Of a DNA stretch of 64,000 bases, positions 26,863 to 35,493 are shown piece by piece. The stretch's first letter is position 1; each line of letters begins with the position of its first letter. The stretch covers positions 310,001 to 374,000 of the forward strand of contig NZ_RAQM01000007.1 of the NCBI RefSeq assembly GCF_003610735.1. Reading direction: 5' to 3'. The position numbers and the translations under genes were made by a program. Source of the DNA: Tenacibaculum lutimaris (GTDB lineage Bacteria; Bacteroidota; Bacteroidia; Flavobacteriales; Flavobacteriaceae). The notes under the pieces are model-generated. The model did no database searches and was not told the DNA's origin. It was given only the letters and a program-made list of their open reading frames with translations.

Positions 26863-28398
26863 ATGGCAGGAGGAAAACTATCACCAAGGCAGAAGATGAT
26901 TAACCTGATGTACTTAGTGTTTATTGCAATGTTAGCAATGAACATGAGTAAAGAGGTATTATCAGCCTTTGGATTAATGAATGAAAAGTTAACAGTAGCA
27001 AATGAAAAGGCAACTGAGAAAAATAAAACAGCTTACGAAACGTTAGCCCAAAAAGCTGCTGAACAAGCAAAGCAGTATGGAGAGGCTAAAGAGAAAACAG
27101 ATAAATTAAAAGTAGCTGCGGATGAATTATATGCATATGTTGGAGATTTAAAGAGCCGAATGACTGGTGATTTAGAAGATAAAACAGCATATGAAACTAT
27201 GGATAAGTCTAAGTTTTTAGACGAATTATTCTTTAAAGGTGGAAAAGTAACTGAAGCAGGTAAAGAATTTGTAGCTAAAATTGAAGGGTTTAGAAACCAA
27301 GCAATGACAGCTTTAGAAGGAACAGAAGTTGCAGGTGTTATTGCAACTCGTTTTAATACCGATAAAGAAGAAAATAAAGATGGAAAGAAAATCGATTGGT
27401 TAAAGTATAACTACGAAGGTTTCCCTTTAATTGCTTCTTTAACAAAGTTAACTCAAATTCAAGCAGATATTAAAGCTACAGAATCTGACGCATTAACTGC
27501 ATTATTACAAGGAGAGTTACAAAGTGCAGTTTCTATGACAAAGTATGAGGCTATGGTTGTTTTCGACAAGAGTGCATACTATCCAGGAGAAAACTTATCA
27601 GGTAGAATTGTATTAGGAAAGAAAGATCCTAACTTAACTGCAGAGAAAGTTATCATTAATGATAAAGAGGTTGAAGCAGAAAAAATTCAAGCAGGTCAAG
27701 TTATCTTAGACGGTCCAGCAGGAAACGTTGGAGATAAAGAATTAAAAGGAGAGTTCCAGTTTAAAGAAGGGGATTCTATTGTAAAAATAGATATCAAAGG
27801 AGCGTATGCTGTAATCCCAAGACCAAACGAAGCATTAGTTTCAGCAGATAAAATGAACGTTGTATATCGTGGTTTAGCAAACCCATTAACAATTTCTATT
27901 CCAGGAGTACCAAGTAACAAAGTTGCTGCAAATGCACCAGGATTAAAAAGAGTAAGTGGAGATAAATATACTATGTATCCTGGTAAAGGAAGCGAAGTAA
28001 ATATCGTTGTAACTGGTACTCCAGCAGGATCAGATAAAGGAGTACGTTCTGTAAAGAAATTTAGAATTAAAGACATACCACCAGCGGTAGGTATGGTAAG
28101 AGGGCAATACGGTACAGTAAAAATGCCAAAGGCAAGTTTAGGAAATGTTAGTATTGCAGCTGGTTTACCAGACTTCTTATTCGATTTAAAATTAAACGTA
28201 TCTAGCTTTAAAATTAAAGTTCCTGGTCAAGTAGCTATTCCAGTTAGTGGAACTAGATTAAACCCTAGAGCTAAAGCAGCATTATCAAAAGCTAGAAGAA
28301 ATGATGTAATTACTATTTTTGATATTAAAGCATCAGTTTCTGGCTCTAATTATAGCATCAAAAAAGTATTACCTGTTGCTATAGAAATTACAAATTAA
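26863..28398 (+). CDS. gldM: T9SS motor protein GldM
   Basis: The 511-aa protein has a short cytoplasmic start (AGGKLSPRQKMINLMYL), one membrane helix (about residues 12-35) and a long periplasmic part made of a helical stalk and beta domains (D1-D4). GldM dimerises inside the GldL ring and carries proton-driven motion to the GldK/GldN ring. The sequence is full length with no breaks. It lies 42 nt after gldL. Confidence 0.96.
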   Translation: MAGGKLSPRQKMINLMYLVFIAMLAMNMSKEVLSAFGLMNEKLTVANEKATEKNKTAYETLAQKAAEQAKQYGEAKEKTDKLKVAADELYAYVGDLKSRMTGDLEDKTAYETMDKSKFLDELFFKGGKVTEAGKEFVAKIEGFRNQAMTALEGTEVAGVIATRFNTDKEENKDGKKIDWLKYNYEGFPLIASLTKLTQIQADIKATESDALTALLQGELQSAVSMTKYEAMVVFDKSAYYPGENLSGRIVLGKKDPNLTAEKVIINDKEVEAEKIQAGQVILDGPAGNVGDKELKGEFQFKEGDSIVKIDIKGAYAVIPRPNEALVSADKMNVVYRGLANPLTISIPGVPSNKVAANAPGLKRVSGDKYTMYPGKGSEVNIVVTGTPAGSDKGVRSVKKFRIKDIPPAVGMVRGQYGTVKMPKASLGNVSIAAGLPDFLFDLKLNVSSFKIKVPGQVAIPVSGTRLNPRAKAALSKARRNDVITIFDIKASVSGSNYSIKKVLPVAIEITN

Positions 28399-28417
28399 TA
28401 AGTAAAAACAAGAAAGT

Positions 28418-29278
28418 ATGAATTGGAAGCGTTTTTATATGGTTTTATTCGCATTTGCAGCTACAAGCTACGCAAGTGCACAAGCTAACCTTTTAAATGC
28501 TAAAAAGGTAGATGAAATTGGATTTAAATCTGAAGCGCAAATCGCTTCAGAAGATGACAAACCACTTCCTTATGGCTACATTAGTGATAGAGATGTGTTA
28601 TGGTCTAAAGTGGTGTGGGAATATGTAGATTTAAATCAAAAAATAAATCTTCCGTATTATTTCCCAATTGATACTATGAATGCCGGATTAACAAGACGTT
28701 CGTTATTCGATACGCTATTAAAAGGAATTAAAAATGGTGAAATTAAAGAGGTTTATAACGACTCTTATTTTACTACTAAAATAGGTATGGAAGAAGTTAA
28801 GTTAATGACTTATAACGAGCGCCAAAATGGTGATTATGTTGATCCTTACTATGTACAGTCTCAAGATATCAAAGGATATATGTTAAAAGGTCTTTGGTAT
28901 TTTGACAAGCGTCAAGGTGAGTTAAAGTATCGCTTGTTAGCGTTAGCTCCAATGGGGCCAGATGTACAAGTAATGGGAGTTGAAGAAATTGATGATAAAG
29001 AAAATGTATACGAATTGTTCTGGGTGTATTTTCCAGATGCAAGAGAAACATTACACAATTCAAAAGTATTCAACCCTGAAAACTCAGCGCAACCATTGTC
29101 TTACGATAACTTGTTAAACGCAAGACGTTTTAATTCTACAATTCTAAAGGAAGAAAATATCTATGGAGACAGAGCTATTTCTGATTATATCCGAGGAAAC
29201 TCTTTATTCCAATTATTAGAAGCGAATAGAATTAAAGAAGGTATTCGTGATCGTGAAATGGATATGTGGAATTACTAA
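28418..29278 (+). CDS. gldN: T9SS/gliding protein GldN
   Basis: The 286-aa protein has a Sec signal peptide (residues 1-22, SYASAQA) and the conserved GldN/PorN core (for example YISDRDVLWSKVVWEYVDLN and NEVYELFWVYFPDAR-like block near 200). It binds GldK to form the periplasmic ring of the type IX machinery. It is the last gene of the gldKLMN set and is followed by a strong terminator. Only one gldN copy is present; a gldO paralog, found in some relatives, is absent here. Confidence 0.95.
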   Translation: MNWKRFYMVLFAFAATSYASAQANLLNAKKVDEIGFKSEAQIASEDDKPLPYGYISDRDVLWSKVVWEYVDLNQKINLPYYFPIDTMNAGLTRRSLFDTLLKGIKNGEIKEVYNDSYFTTKIGMEEVKLMTYNERQNGDYVDPYYVQSQDIKGYMLKGLWYFDKRQGELKYRLLALAPMGPDVQVMGVEEIDDKENVYELFWVYFPDARETLHNSKVFNPENSAQPLSYDNLLNARRFNSTILKEENIYGDRAISDYIRGNSLFQLLEANRIKEGIRDREMDMWNY

Positions 29279-29300
29279 TAATTTTCCTATATACATAATA

Positions 29301-29329
29301 AAAAGAGCTTGCATTGCAAGCTCTTTTTT
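29301..29329 (+). terminator. terminator of the gldKLMN operon
   Basis: AAAAGAGCTTGC (29301-29312) pairs with GCAAGCTCTTTT (29316-29327) with a 3-nt loop and T-rich tail. Confidence 0.88.
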
Positions 29330-29342
29330 ATTGTAATAATAG

Positions 29343-29350
29343 TATTTTTG
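29343..29350 (+). promoter_or_regulatory. -7 element of the FAD oxidoreductase gene, leaderless layout
   Basis: TATTTTTG matches TAnnTTTG and ends only 4 nt before the ATG at 29355, so the mRNA should start at about the start codon. Confidence 0.5.
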
Positions 29351-29354
29351 AAGT

Positions 29355-30401
29355 ATGATTAAAAAGGTAGATTATATAGTTGTTGGTTTAGGACTATCAG
29401 GAATAGCATTTGTAGAAAAACTGATAGAAAACAACAAGAGTTTTATTGTTTTTGAAAACAACTCACAAGTATCTTCTGTAGTAGCAGGAGGGGTTTATAA
29501 TCCTGTAATTTTAAAACGATTTACTCCTGTTTGGAATGGTCATGAGCAGCTGATAAAAGCACTTCCTTTTTATAAAAAGTTAGAAGAAAAATTAAACATA
29601 ACGTTAGATTATAGTTTCACTACAAAGAAGGTGTTTACAAGTGTAGGTGATGAGAACAATTGGTTTATAGCTTCAGACAAGTCGATGTTGTCTTATTATA
29701 TGAATCCTACTATTCAAAAAGAAAAAATTAAAGGAATAATAGGCGATTATGGTTTTGGAGAGTTAACAGGAACTGGAAGAATAGATACACCATTGCTTGT
29801 TACTACCTATAAAGAATATATCAATTCCTTAGGGAATCTAGTAGAGGAAGCTTTTGATTATTCTAAAGTAGAGATTTCAGAAGATAAAGTAAGCTATGAT
29901 AACATCACGGCAAAAAGAATAGTGTTTAGCGAAGGTTTTGGATTGAAAAGAAACCCGTTTTTTAATTACTTGCCTCTAAACGGAACTAAAGGAGAAACCA
30001 TAACAATTCATGCACCTAAACTGCAAATAGATTTTTTATTAAAAGGAAGTGTTTTTGTGATGCCTTTAGGAAATGATAACTATAAAGTTGGAGCAACGTT
30101 TAATTGGACAGATAAAACCTCTATTCCAACAGATGAAGGAAGAAAAGAGTTGGAAGATAAGCTTCAGAAAATTATTTCAGTTCCTTATACAGTGATAGAA
30201 CAATCAGCAGGAATACGACCAACAGTAAAAGATAGAAGACCTTTGGTAGGTGTTCATCCTAAATACGCTCAATTAGCAGTTTTAAACGGTTTAGGAACTC
30301 GTGGAGTTATGGTAGCGCCAACTGTTGCTGAAAATTTGTTTAATCACCTTGAAAATAGCGAAAACCTAGATATCGAGATAGATATTAAAAGATTTGAATA
30401 A
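29355..30401 (+). CDS. FAD-dependent oxidoreductase (D-amino-acid oxidase/glycine oxidase-like)
   Basis: The 348-aa protein starts at once with a Rossmann FAD motif, DYIVVGLGLSGIAFVEKL (GxGxxG, residues 11-16), and has a C-terminal GIRPTVKDRRPLVGVHP block (about 288-304) like DAO-family enzymes. The substrate is unknown; amine or amino acid oxidation is the family theme. It follows the gldN terminator and has its own promoter, so it is not strictly in the gld operon although it is next to it. Confidence 0.82.
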   Translation: MIKKVDYIVVGLGLSGIAFVEKLIENNKSFIVFENNSQVSSVVAGGVYNPVILKRFTPVWNGHEQLIKALPFYKKLEEKLNITLDYSFTTKKVFTSVGDENNWFIASDKSMLSYYMNPTIQKEKIKGIIGDYGFGELTGTGRIDTPLLVTTYKEYINSLGNLVEEAFDYSKVEISEDKVSYDNITAKRIVFSEGFGLKRNPFFNYLPLNGTKGETITIHAPKLQIDFLLKGSVFVMPLGNDNYKVGATFNWTDKTSIPTDEGRKELEDKLQKIISVPYTVIEQSAGIRPTVKDRRPLVGVHPKYAQLAVLNGLGTRGVMVAPTVAENLFNHLENSENLDIEIDIKRFE

Positions 30402-30424
30402 TCCAAGTTTAAAAAAGCATATAT

Positions 30425-30458
30425 AAAAATAGCTTCCTAATTTGAGGAAGCTATTTTT
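30425..30458. terminator. bidirectional terminator between the oxidoreductase and DUF983 genes
   Basis: AAAAATAGCTTCCT (30425-30438) pairs with AGGAAGCTATTTTT (30445-30458) around a 6-nt loop; A and T runs make it usable on both strands. Confidence 0.88.
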
Positions 30459-30483
30459 GTTTGATATAATTATATTTTAAAAA

Positions 30484-30879
30484 CTATTTTTCTGATTGTA
30501 ATTCTTTAGCGTCCTTTTTATAACTCACGAAAAGGTTAATCCATATAATCCTTGAAAGACGAATAGTAACTGGAGTTAAGATTAAAGAAACAATTACAAT
30601 AGCAATAAAACTATGTAAAATAGACAATCCGATAAACATCTTTGCAATAATAAAAATAGCAACAAAAAGAGCCACAGCAAGAGCATAATTTACATACATG
30701 GCACCAAAGAAAAAAGAAGGTTCCATCATGTATTTTAAGTTACATTTTGGGCAGTTTTCGTGCAAAGTAGTGACTTTTTTAGGATTGAAGTTCAATTTAT
30801 ATTTAAAAAACTCACCTTCATGACAACGAGGGCATTTACTGTTGAAAATACTATATAATTTACTCCCTTTTCCAAACAT
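30484..30879 (-). CDS. DUF983 family zinc-ribbon membrane protein
   Basis: The 131-aa protein has two CxxC knuckles (CPRC at 16-19, CPKC at about 43-46) that probably bind zinc, followed by FFFGAMYVNYALAV and two or three membrane helices (about 58-108). This is the layout of DUF983. Function is not established; members often sit near respiratory or membrane-biogenesis genes. It is monocistronic here. Confidence 0.85.
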   Translation of the reverse strand: MFGKGSKLYSIFNSKCPRCHEGEFFKYKLNFNPKKVTTLHENCPKCNLKYMMEPSFFFGAMYVNYALAVALFVAIFIIAKMFIGLSILHSFIAIVIVSLILTPVTIRLSRIIWINLFVSYKKDAKELQSEK

Positions 30880-30998
30880 TTCTTCTGGGTATTAAGTTCA
30901 ATTAACTATTTGCTTTTTGTAAGTTTGCACAAATTTCAACAAAAATAAAACTCTTGTTTGTAACTCTAGTTACAAAATCAAAGTAATTTTCTAAAAAT

Positions 30999-32915
30999 AT
31001 GTTAAACGTACACGACGTATCAGTTTCATTTATGGGAACAGACTTGTTCTCAGGAATCACCTTTAAATTAATTAAAGGAGACAGAATAGGGTTAATAGGT
31101 AAAAATGGAGCTGGAAAATCTACTTTATTAAAAGTGCTTTCTAAAGATATAGAGAGTAGTGGAGGAACCTTGGCGTTTGATAAAGATGTTCGTATTGGTT
31201 TTTTACGTCAGGATATTGATTTTGTACATGGAAGAACTATTTTGGAGGAAGCATACCAAGCATTTACTGAAATTAAAGAAATTGAGTTAGAGTTAGATGA
31301 GATAAATAGGCAATTAGCTGAAAGAACTGATTATGAAAGTGAAGCATATAATCAGCTAATTATAGATTTAAACGAAAAAACTGAACGTTACGAATTATTA
31401 GGAGGATACAACTATCAAGGAGAAACCGAAAAGATTTTACAAGGATTAGGATTTCAACGAGAAGATTTTGATAAGTTGACTGATACTTTCTCTGGAGGTT
31501 GGCGTATGCGTATTGAATTGGCAAAACTCCTTCTTCAGAATAACGATATTTTATTGCTCGATGAGCCTACCAACCACTTAGATATTGAGTCTATTATTTG
31601 GTTAGAAAATTTCTTAAAGAATTATGCAGGAGCTATTGTATTAGTATCGCACGATAAAATGTTTTTAGATAACGTAACCAACCGTACTATAGAAATTTCG
31701 TTAGGACAGATTTACGATTACAAAAAACCGTATTCTGAATTCTTAAAATTGCGAGCTGAAATCAAAGAAAAGCAGTTACAAACGCAAAAAAATCAACAAA
31801 AGGAAATAGAACATACCGAAAAGTTGATAGAGAAGTTCCGTGCAAAAGCTAGTAAAGCAGCCATGGCGCAATCGCTGATTAAAAAGTTAGAAAAAGTAGA
31901 GCGTATAGAGGTTGATCAAGATGATAATGCAGTAATGAATGTTCGTTTTGAAATATCAAAAGAACCTGGTAAAATTATTGTCGAGGCTGAAAACTTAACC
32001 AAGAACTACGGAGAAAAAGAGGTGTTGAAAGATGTTGATTTACTCATTGAACGTAATAGTAGAATTGCTTTTGTAGGTCAAAACGGACAAGGGAAATCTA
32101 CCTTAGCAAAAATGATGGTAGGAGAAATTCCGTTTGAGGGGAGTTTAAAACTAGGACATAATGTAGAGATAGGATATTTTGCGCAAAATCAGTCAGAAGA
32201 ATTACCACCTGAAAAAACAGTGTTGGAAATTATGGAAGACGCTGCAACCGATACCAATAGGATGCGAGTTCGTGATATGCTTGGAGCCTTTTTGTTTGGT
32301 GGAGAAGCGGTAGATAAAAAAGCGAAAGTACTGTCAGGAGGAGAGCGAAACCGTTTAGCCTTGTGTAAGCTATTATTATCACCTTTTAACGTGTTGATAA
32401 TGGATGAGCCTACCAACCACTTAGATATTGCTTCTAAAAACGTATTAAAGAAAGCGCTACAAAATTTTGACGGAACGTTAATCGTAGTATCTCACGACCG
32501 TGATTTTTTACAAGGATTAACCACTACGGTTTACGGATTTAAAGACCGAGAAATAAAAGAATATTTAGGCGATATTGATTATTTCTTAGAGCAACACAAA
32601 ATGGAAAGTTTGCGTGATGCTGAGAAAAAAACTGTAGTAAAGGCAGAAAAAGATACGTCTAAAAAAGAAGCCTATCAACTATCTAAAGAACAAGAAAAGG
32701 AACTTAAAAAGTTGAAAAATAGGTTGAATAAAATTGAAACACAAATAGCAGATTTAGAAGCTGAAATTGAAAAAATAGATTTAGAGTTAGCTCAGAACTA
32801 CGACGAAGTTTCTTCTCGTCCAAACTTCTTTGAAAACTACAAAGCCAAAAAAGCAAAAGTAGATGAACTTATGGAGGAATGGGAACTAGTAGAAGAGCAA
32901 GTAGCTAGTTTTTAA
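30999..32915 (+). CDS. ABC-F family ATPase (translation factor type)
   Basis: The 638-aa protein has two nucleotide-binding domains without membrane helices. Walker A motifs are GKNGAGKS (about residues 33-40) and GQNGQGKS (about 354-361); signatures are FSGGWRMR and LSGGERNR; both Walker B motifs read LLDEPTNHLD or IMDEPTNHLD. A charged linker separates the domains (about 240-320) and the C-terminus is a coiled coil (about 550-635), as in Uup/EttA-like proteins. ABC-F proteins act on the ribosome. A specific resistance role cannot be claimed. Confidence 0.92.
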   Translation: MLNVHDVSVSFMGTDLFSGITFKLIKGDRIGLIGKNGAGKSTLLKVLSKDIESSGGTLAFDKDVRIGFLRQDIDFVHGRTILEEAYQAFTEIKEIELELDEINRQLAERTDYESEAYNQLIIDLNEKTERYELLGGYNYQGETEKILQGLGFQREDFDKLTDTFSGGWRMRIELAKLLLQNNDILLLDEPTNHLDIESIIWLENFLKNYAGAIVLVSHDKMFLDNVTNRTIEISLGQIYDYKKPYSEFLKLRAEIKEKQLQTQKNQQKEIEHTEKLIEKFRAKASKAAMAQSLIKKLEKVERIEVDQDDNAVMNVRFEISKEPGKIIVEAENLTKNYGEKEVLKDVDLLIERNSRIAFVGQNGQGKSTLAKMMVGEIPFEGSLKLGHNVEIGYFAQNQSEELPPEKTVLEIMEDAATDTNRMRVRDMLGAFLFGGEAVDKKAKVLSGGERNRLALCKLLLSPFNVLIMDEPTNHLDIASKNVLKKALQNFDGTLIVVSHDRDFLQGLTTTVYGFKDREIKEYLGDIDYFLEQHKMESLRDAEKKTVVKAEKDTSKKEAYQLSKEQEKELKKLKNRLNKIETQIADLEAEIEKIDLELAQNYDEVSSRPNFFENYKAKKAKVDELMEEWELVEEQVASF

Positions 32916-32917
32916 TA

Positions 32918-33721
32918 TTACTTTTTGCGACCAGAGAAATGTTCCATCGTTTTATAAATTCCAAAGATGTTTCCAGCAAACCAATCAAAAATAGTAATTG
33001 ATGTTACCGCTTGAGCAAAACGTGTAAATCTGTAAATATAACCTGGAATACTGATTAGCTTTTTATTCTTCTCAATAGCTTTAACAATGGTTAATGCTGT
33101 TGCTTCAGGTTCAAGAATTGGAATTTTAGATCTTACACCATCAAACATACCAGTATTGATGTAATAGGGCAATATTGTGGTAACATTTACTTTTTTATTC
33201 AGCTGCTCCATCTCTAAACGCAAGCTATCCGACCAACCGATAAGTGACCATTTACTAGCTGCATACACCGACATTTTAGGGTTTGAAACTATTCCGCCAG
33301 AGGAAGCAATATTACAAATATGCCCTGAATTTTGATCTAACATATCGTTAAGAAACTCAAGTGTGATAAACATTGGCGCATTTGCATTAATTTCCATGGT
33401 TTTTGAAATATCAGAGGCCGTATGATCTTTAAAATATTTACCAACTATAATTCCTGCATTGTTGATTAATACATCAACAATACCAATTTCTGCTTTAACT
33501 TTTTTAGCGGTGTGTTGAATTTGCTCAAGGTTCGAAATATCAACGGTGTACGTATATAGCTCTCCTTTATTTGAAAATTCAGTTATTGTTTTATCAATGT
33601 TTTCTTGATTAATATCCCAAATAATAACTTTGGCTTTTCGTTCTAATAGTAAACGAACCATTATTTTGCCAATTCCAGAAGCTCCTCCAGTAATTAAAAC
33701 TGTTTTATCTTTTAAGCGCAT
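32918..33721 (-). CDS. short-chain dehydrogenase/reductase
   Basis: The 267-aa classical SDR has the cofactor motif TGGASGIG (residues 11-18), NNAG (87-90) and the catalytic triad S140, Y153, K157 (YAASK). It uses NAD(P)H; acidic D36 in IIWDINQ after the second strand suggests NAD preference. The C-terminal 30 residues are basic and aromatic and may associate with the membrane. It ends 2 nt from the ABC-F stop, convergent. Substrate unknown. Confidence 0.88.
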   Translation of the reverse strand: MRLKDKTVLITGGASGIGKIMVRLLLERKAKVIIWDINQENIDKTITEFSNKGELYTYTVDISNLEQIQHTAKKVKAEIGIVDVLINNAGIIVGKYFKDHTASDISKTMEINANAPMFITLEFLNDMLDQNSGHICNIASSGGIVSNPKMSVYAASKWSLIGWSDSLRLEMEQLNKKVNVTTILPYYINTGMFDGVRSKIPILEPEATALTIVKAIEKNKKLISIPGYIYRFTRFAQAVTSITIFDWFAGNIFGIYKTMEHFSGRKK

Positions 33722-33736
33722 ATTTTTTGTTTTAGT

Positions 33737-33868
33737 TGTAACGTCTGCGGCTATGAGTAGTTGTGTGATTTAGCACTTAACTTTGCAAGTACACACCAAA
33801 CTGAAAACCGCGAGGATTTTCAGAAGTAGGCGAGTACTAGCAATGAATTATACACGGTGTTAGGGTAC
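33737..33868. mobile_element. attC-like folded intergenic element
   Basis: This ~132-bp non-coding block begins with GTAACGTCTGCGG and ends with ACGGTGTTAGGGTAC. Its ends share TAAC/GTTA words in inverted orientation, and its centre is a hairpin, CTGAAAA (33801-33807) with TTTTCAG (33817-33823) around a GC-rich loop. On the minus strand it follows the hypothetical gene 33874-34695. From memory, similar blocks recur between accessory genes in flavobacterial genomes, reminiscent of integron attC sites; that link is an inference. Confidence 0.45.
33859..33868. repeat. left 10-bp inverted repeat of the candidate cassette
   Basis: GTTAGGGTAC here is the exact reverse complement of GTACCCTAAC at 34720-34729. 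The pair brackets the 273-codon hypothetical gene and nothing else. Confidence 0.7.
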
Positions 33869-33873
33869 GTTTT

Positions 33874-34695
33874 TTATTCACTATATTTTATTTTTCTCGT
33901 TTTAGTCATTTTTATTTTTCTCTTTTTCAACTTTCCGCTTTCAGTCTGTATATGGCTAAATCTTTTTTTAGAAATCCAACTCCCTTTTTTGTCATACTTA
34001 TATTCAATAGTGTAACAAACATTATCATTGTCATTCCAATTTCTTTTATAAAATATTAAATCTCCTTGTTCATTATATTTATTAGAGGACTTTTGCTTTT
34101 TGTCTCCAGAATGACTTATTGCCCTATTGTTAGAATTAACTAACTCATTTTTATTGTTATATTGATTAATAGTAACAACGTTATTATTATAATCGTAATT
34201 TGCAGTTTCATAACCAATTAAACTACCATTTCCATTAAAATTCTCAAGTCTAATTAAGTTTTTCTCTTTGTCAAAAAAGTATTGACAGATATTCGAAATT
34301 TGTTTTTGAGAATTATAATCTACCTGAACACAATTACCAATTGAATCATATTTATATTCAGTATGTTTTGTTTGATATCCAATTATATTTATCCATCTTT
34401 TGTTATCAAGTCTAACTCTCCTTTGTAAACTATCGTATTTATAAATATTTAGCCAAATCAATTTGTTTTTATCATCGAACCTTTTTAGGCTTGTTAATTG
34501 CATTGATTCATTGAAGTTCTTATGTTCAATTTCCGTTTGAATTCCATCAGAATTATAAAAACTTGTTTTTTCAATTATTTGAACAAATTTGGTATTCTCG
34601 TTGTACTTGGTAGCATTTGTGTTATAACTTGCGATTGACTGTGAAAATGTCAATTGTGATAATAAAAATATGGTTGATAATATTATAATTCTCAT
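33874..34695 (-). CDS. secreted hypothetical protein with YD-like repeats
   Basis: The 273-aa product has a Sec signal peptide (residues 1-18, LTFSQS). The rest holds imperfect YD/RHS-like units: YKYDSLQRRV, YKYDSIGNCVQV, YDYNNNVVTI and YKYDKKGSWISKK. The C-terminal 25 residues are strongly basic. It is very rich in Asn/Lys, even for this genome, which suits an accessory gene. The gene is bounded by 10-bp inverted repeats and followed on its 3' side by the attC-like element, like a gene cassette. No specific function can be given. Confidence 0.65.
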   Translation of the reverse strand: MRIIILSTIFLLSQLTFSQSIASYNTNATKYNENTKFVQIIEKTSFYNSDGIQTEIEHKNFNESMQLTSLKRFDDKNKLIWLNIYKYDSLQRRVRLDNKRWINIIGYQTKHTEYKYDSIGNCVQVDYNSQKQISNICQYFFDKEKNLIRLENFNGNGSLIGYETANYDYNNNVVTINQYNNKNELVNSNNRAISHSGDKKQKSSNKYNEQGDLIFYKRNWNDNDNVCYTIEYKYDKKGSWISKKRFSHIQTESGKLKKRKIKMTKTRKIKYSE

Positions 34696-34719
34696 TAATT
34701 ATGTTCTTTTTTCGTAAAT

Positions 34720-34729
34720 GTACCCTAAC
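34720..34729. repeat. right 10-bp inverted repeat of the candidate cassette
   Basis: GTACCCTAAC, reverse complement of 33859-33868. It lies 24 nt upstream of the hypothetical gene's ATG on the minus strand. Confidence 0.7.
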
Positions 34730-34840
34730 TCGTTATATAAGAAATAAAAGTTTTGTTATCCCTGTATTATAATGTGATAAGTGGAGATTTCAGCAATTTT
34801 ATTCCATTTCAATTTTCGAGTTTAAATATAGTAAAATAAT

Positions 34841-35379
34841 GTCATTTCGAGTAAAGGGAGAAACCGTAAAATTAAGCGAAGCTAAATCTATAAATTGTAA
34901 GTAAATTCTATTGATAAGATTTCTCATCTCCGTAGCACTTCAGTTCGAAATGACAGAGAGTATTTTCCCTCCTGTAGGTCGGAATGACGATAAGTGTCAT
35001 TGCGAGTGATAACGAAGCAATCTTCGTGTTGGTAGTTTGAGATAAGCAGATTACTTCAGTCGTTCCTCCTTCGTAATGACGTTTTTCTTTGTCATTTCGA
35101 ATAAGCGATTTTATGAGCGACTGAGAAATCTTAAGGTTGTGAGTTACTTTTATTAATGAGATTTCTCCCTGCAGTTGAAATAACAGTAAGTGTCATTGCG
35201 AGTGGTAACGAAGCAATCTTTAAGTTGAGAGTTCTAACAAACAGATTACTTCAGTCGTTCCTCCTTCGTAATGACGTTTTTGTTTGTCATTTCGAATAAG
35301 CGATTTTATGAGCGATTGAGAAATCTTAAGGTTGTGAGTTACTTTTATTAATGAGATTTCTCCTTGCAGTCGAAATGAC
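34841..35379. repeat. cluster of five palindromic interspersed repeats (GTCATTTCGA / GTCATTGCGA types)
   Basis: The gene-free stretch 34730-35493 is mostly repeat. Type 1 elements open with GTCATTTCGA and close with its inverse: 34841-34954, 35091-35184 (degenerate close) and 35286-35379. Type 2 elements open with GTCATTGCGAGTG and close with CGTAATGAC: 34996-35080 and 35192-35275. Each can fold into a long stem. Such elements are frequent in Bacteroidota intergenic DNA. A 94-codon frame on the minus strand here is only repeat sequence. The flanks 34730-34840 and 35380-35493 show nothing else beyond further GGAATGAC words. Confidence 0.85.
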
Positions 35380-35388
35380 AGTAAGTGT
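34987..35388. repeat. 196-bp tandem duplication within the repeat cluster
   Basis: A unit made of one type 2 plus one type 1 element occurs twice in direct orientation: GTCATTGCGAG at 34996 recurs at 35192, period 196 bp, and the copies stay alike (about 90% by eye) to about 35388. It suggests recent slippage or unequal recombination. Confidence 0.85.
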
Positions 35389-35493
35389 TTTTTCTCTGAT
35401 CGGAATGACGAGTGGTAAAAAATGTCAAAAAAGTGTAAAAGAAATGTCAATTCTCTTAAAATAAAGAGAAAAAATGTGTTATTTGTAAGTTGT

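Noticed and set aside
33737..34729. Complete integron
   Set aside because: No integron integrase is in the window and the 10-bp repeats do not match the GTTRRRY core fully, so only a cassette-like structure is proposed.
34996..35388. Possible CRISPR array
   Set aside because: The repeats are long palindromes with a 196-bp period in only two units, there are no short spacers, and no cas genes are present.
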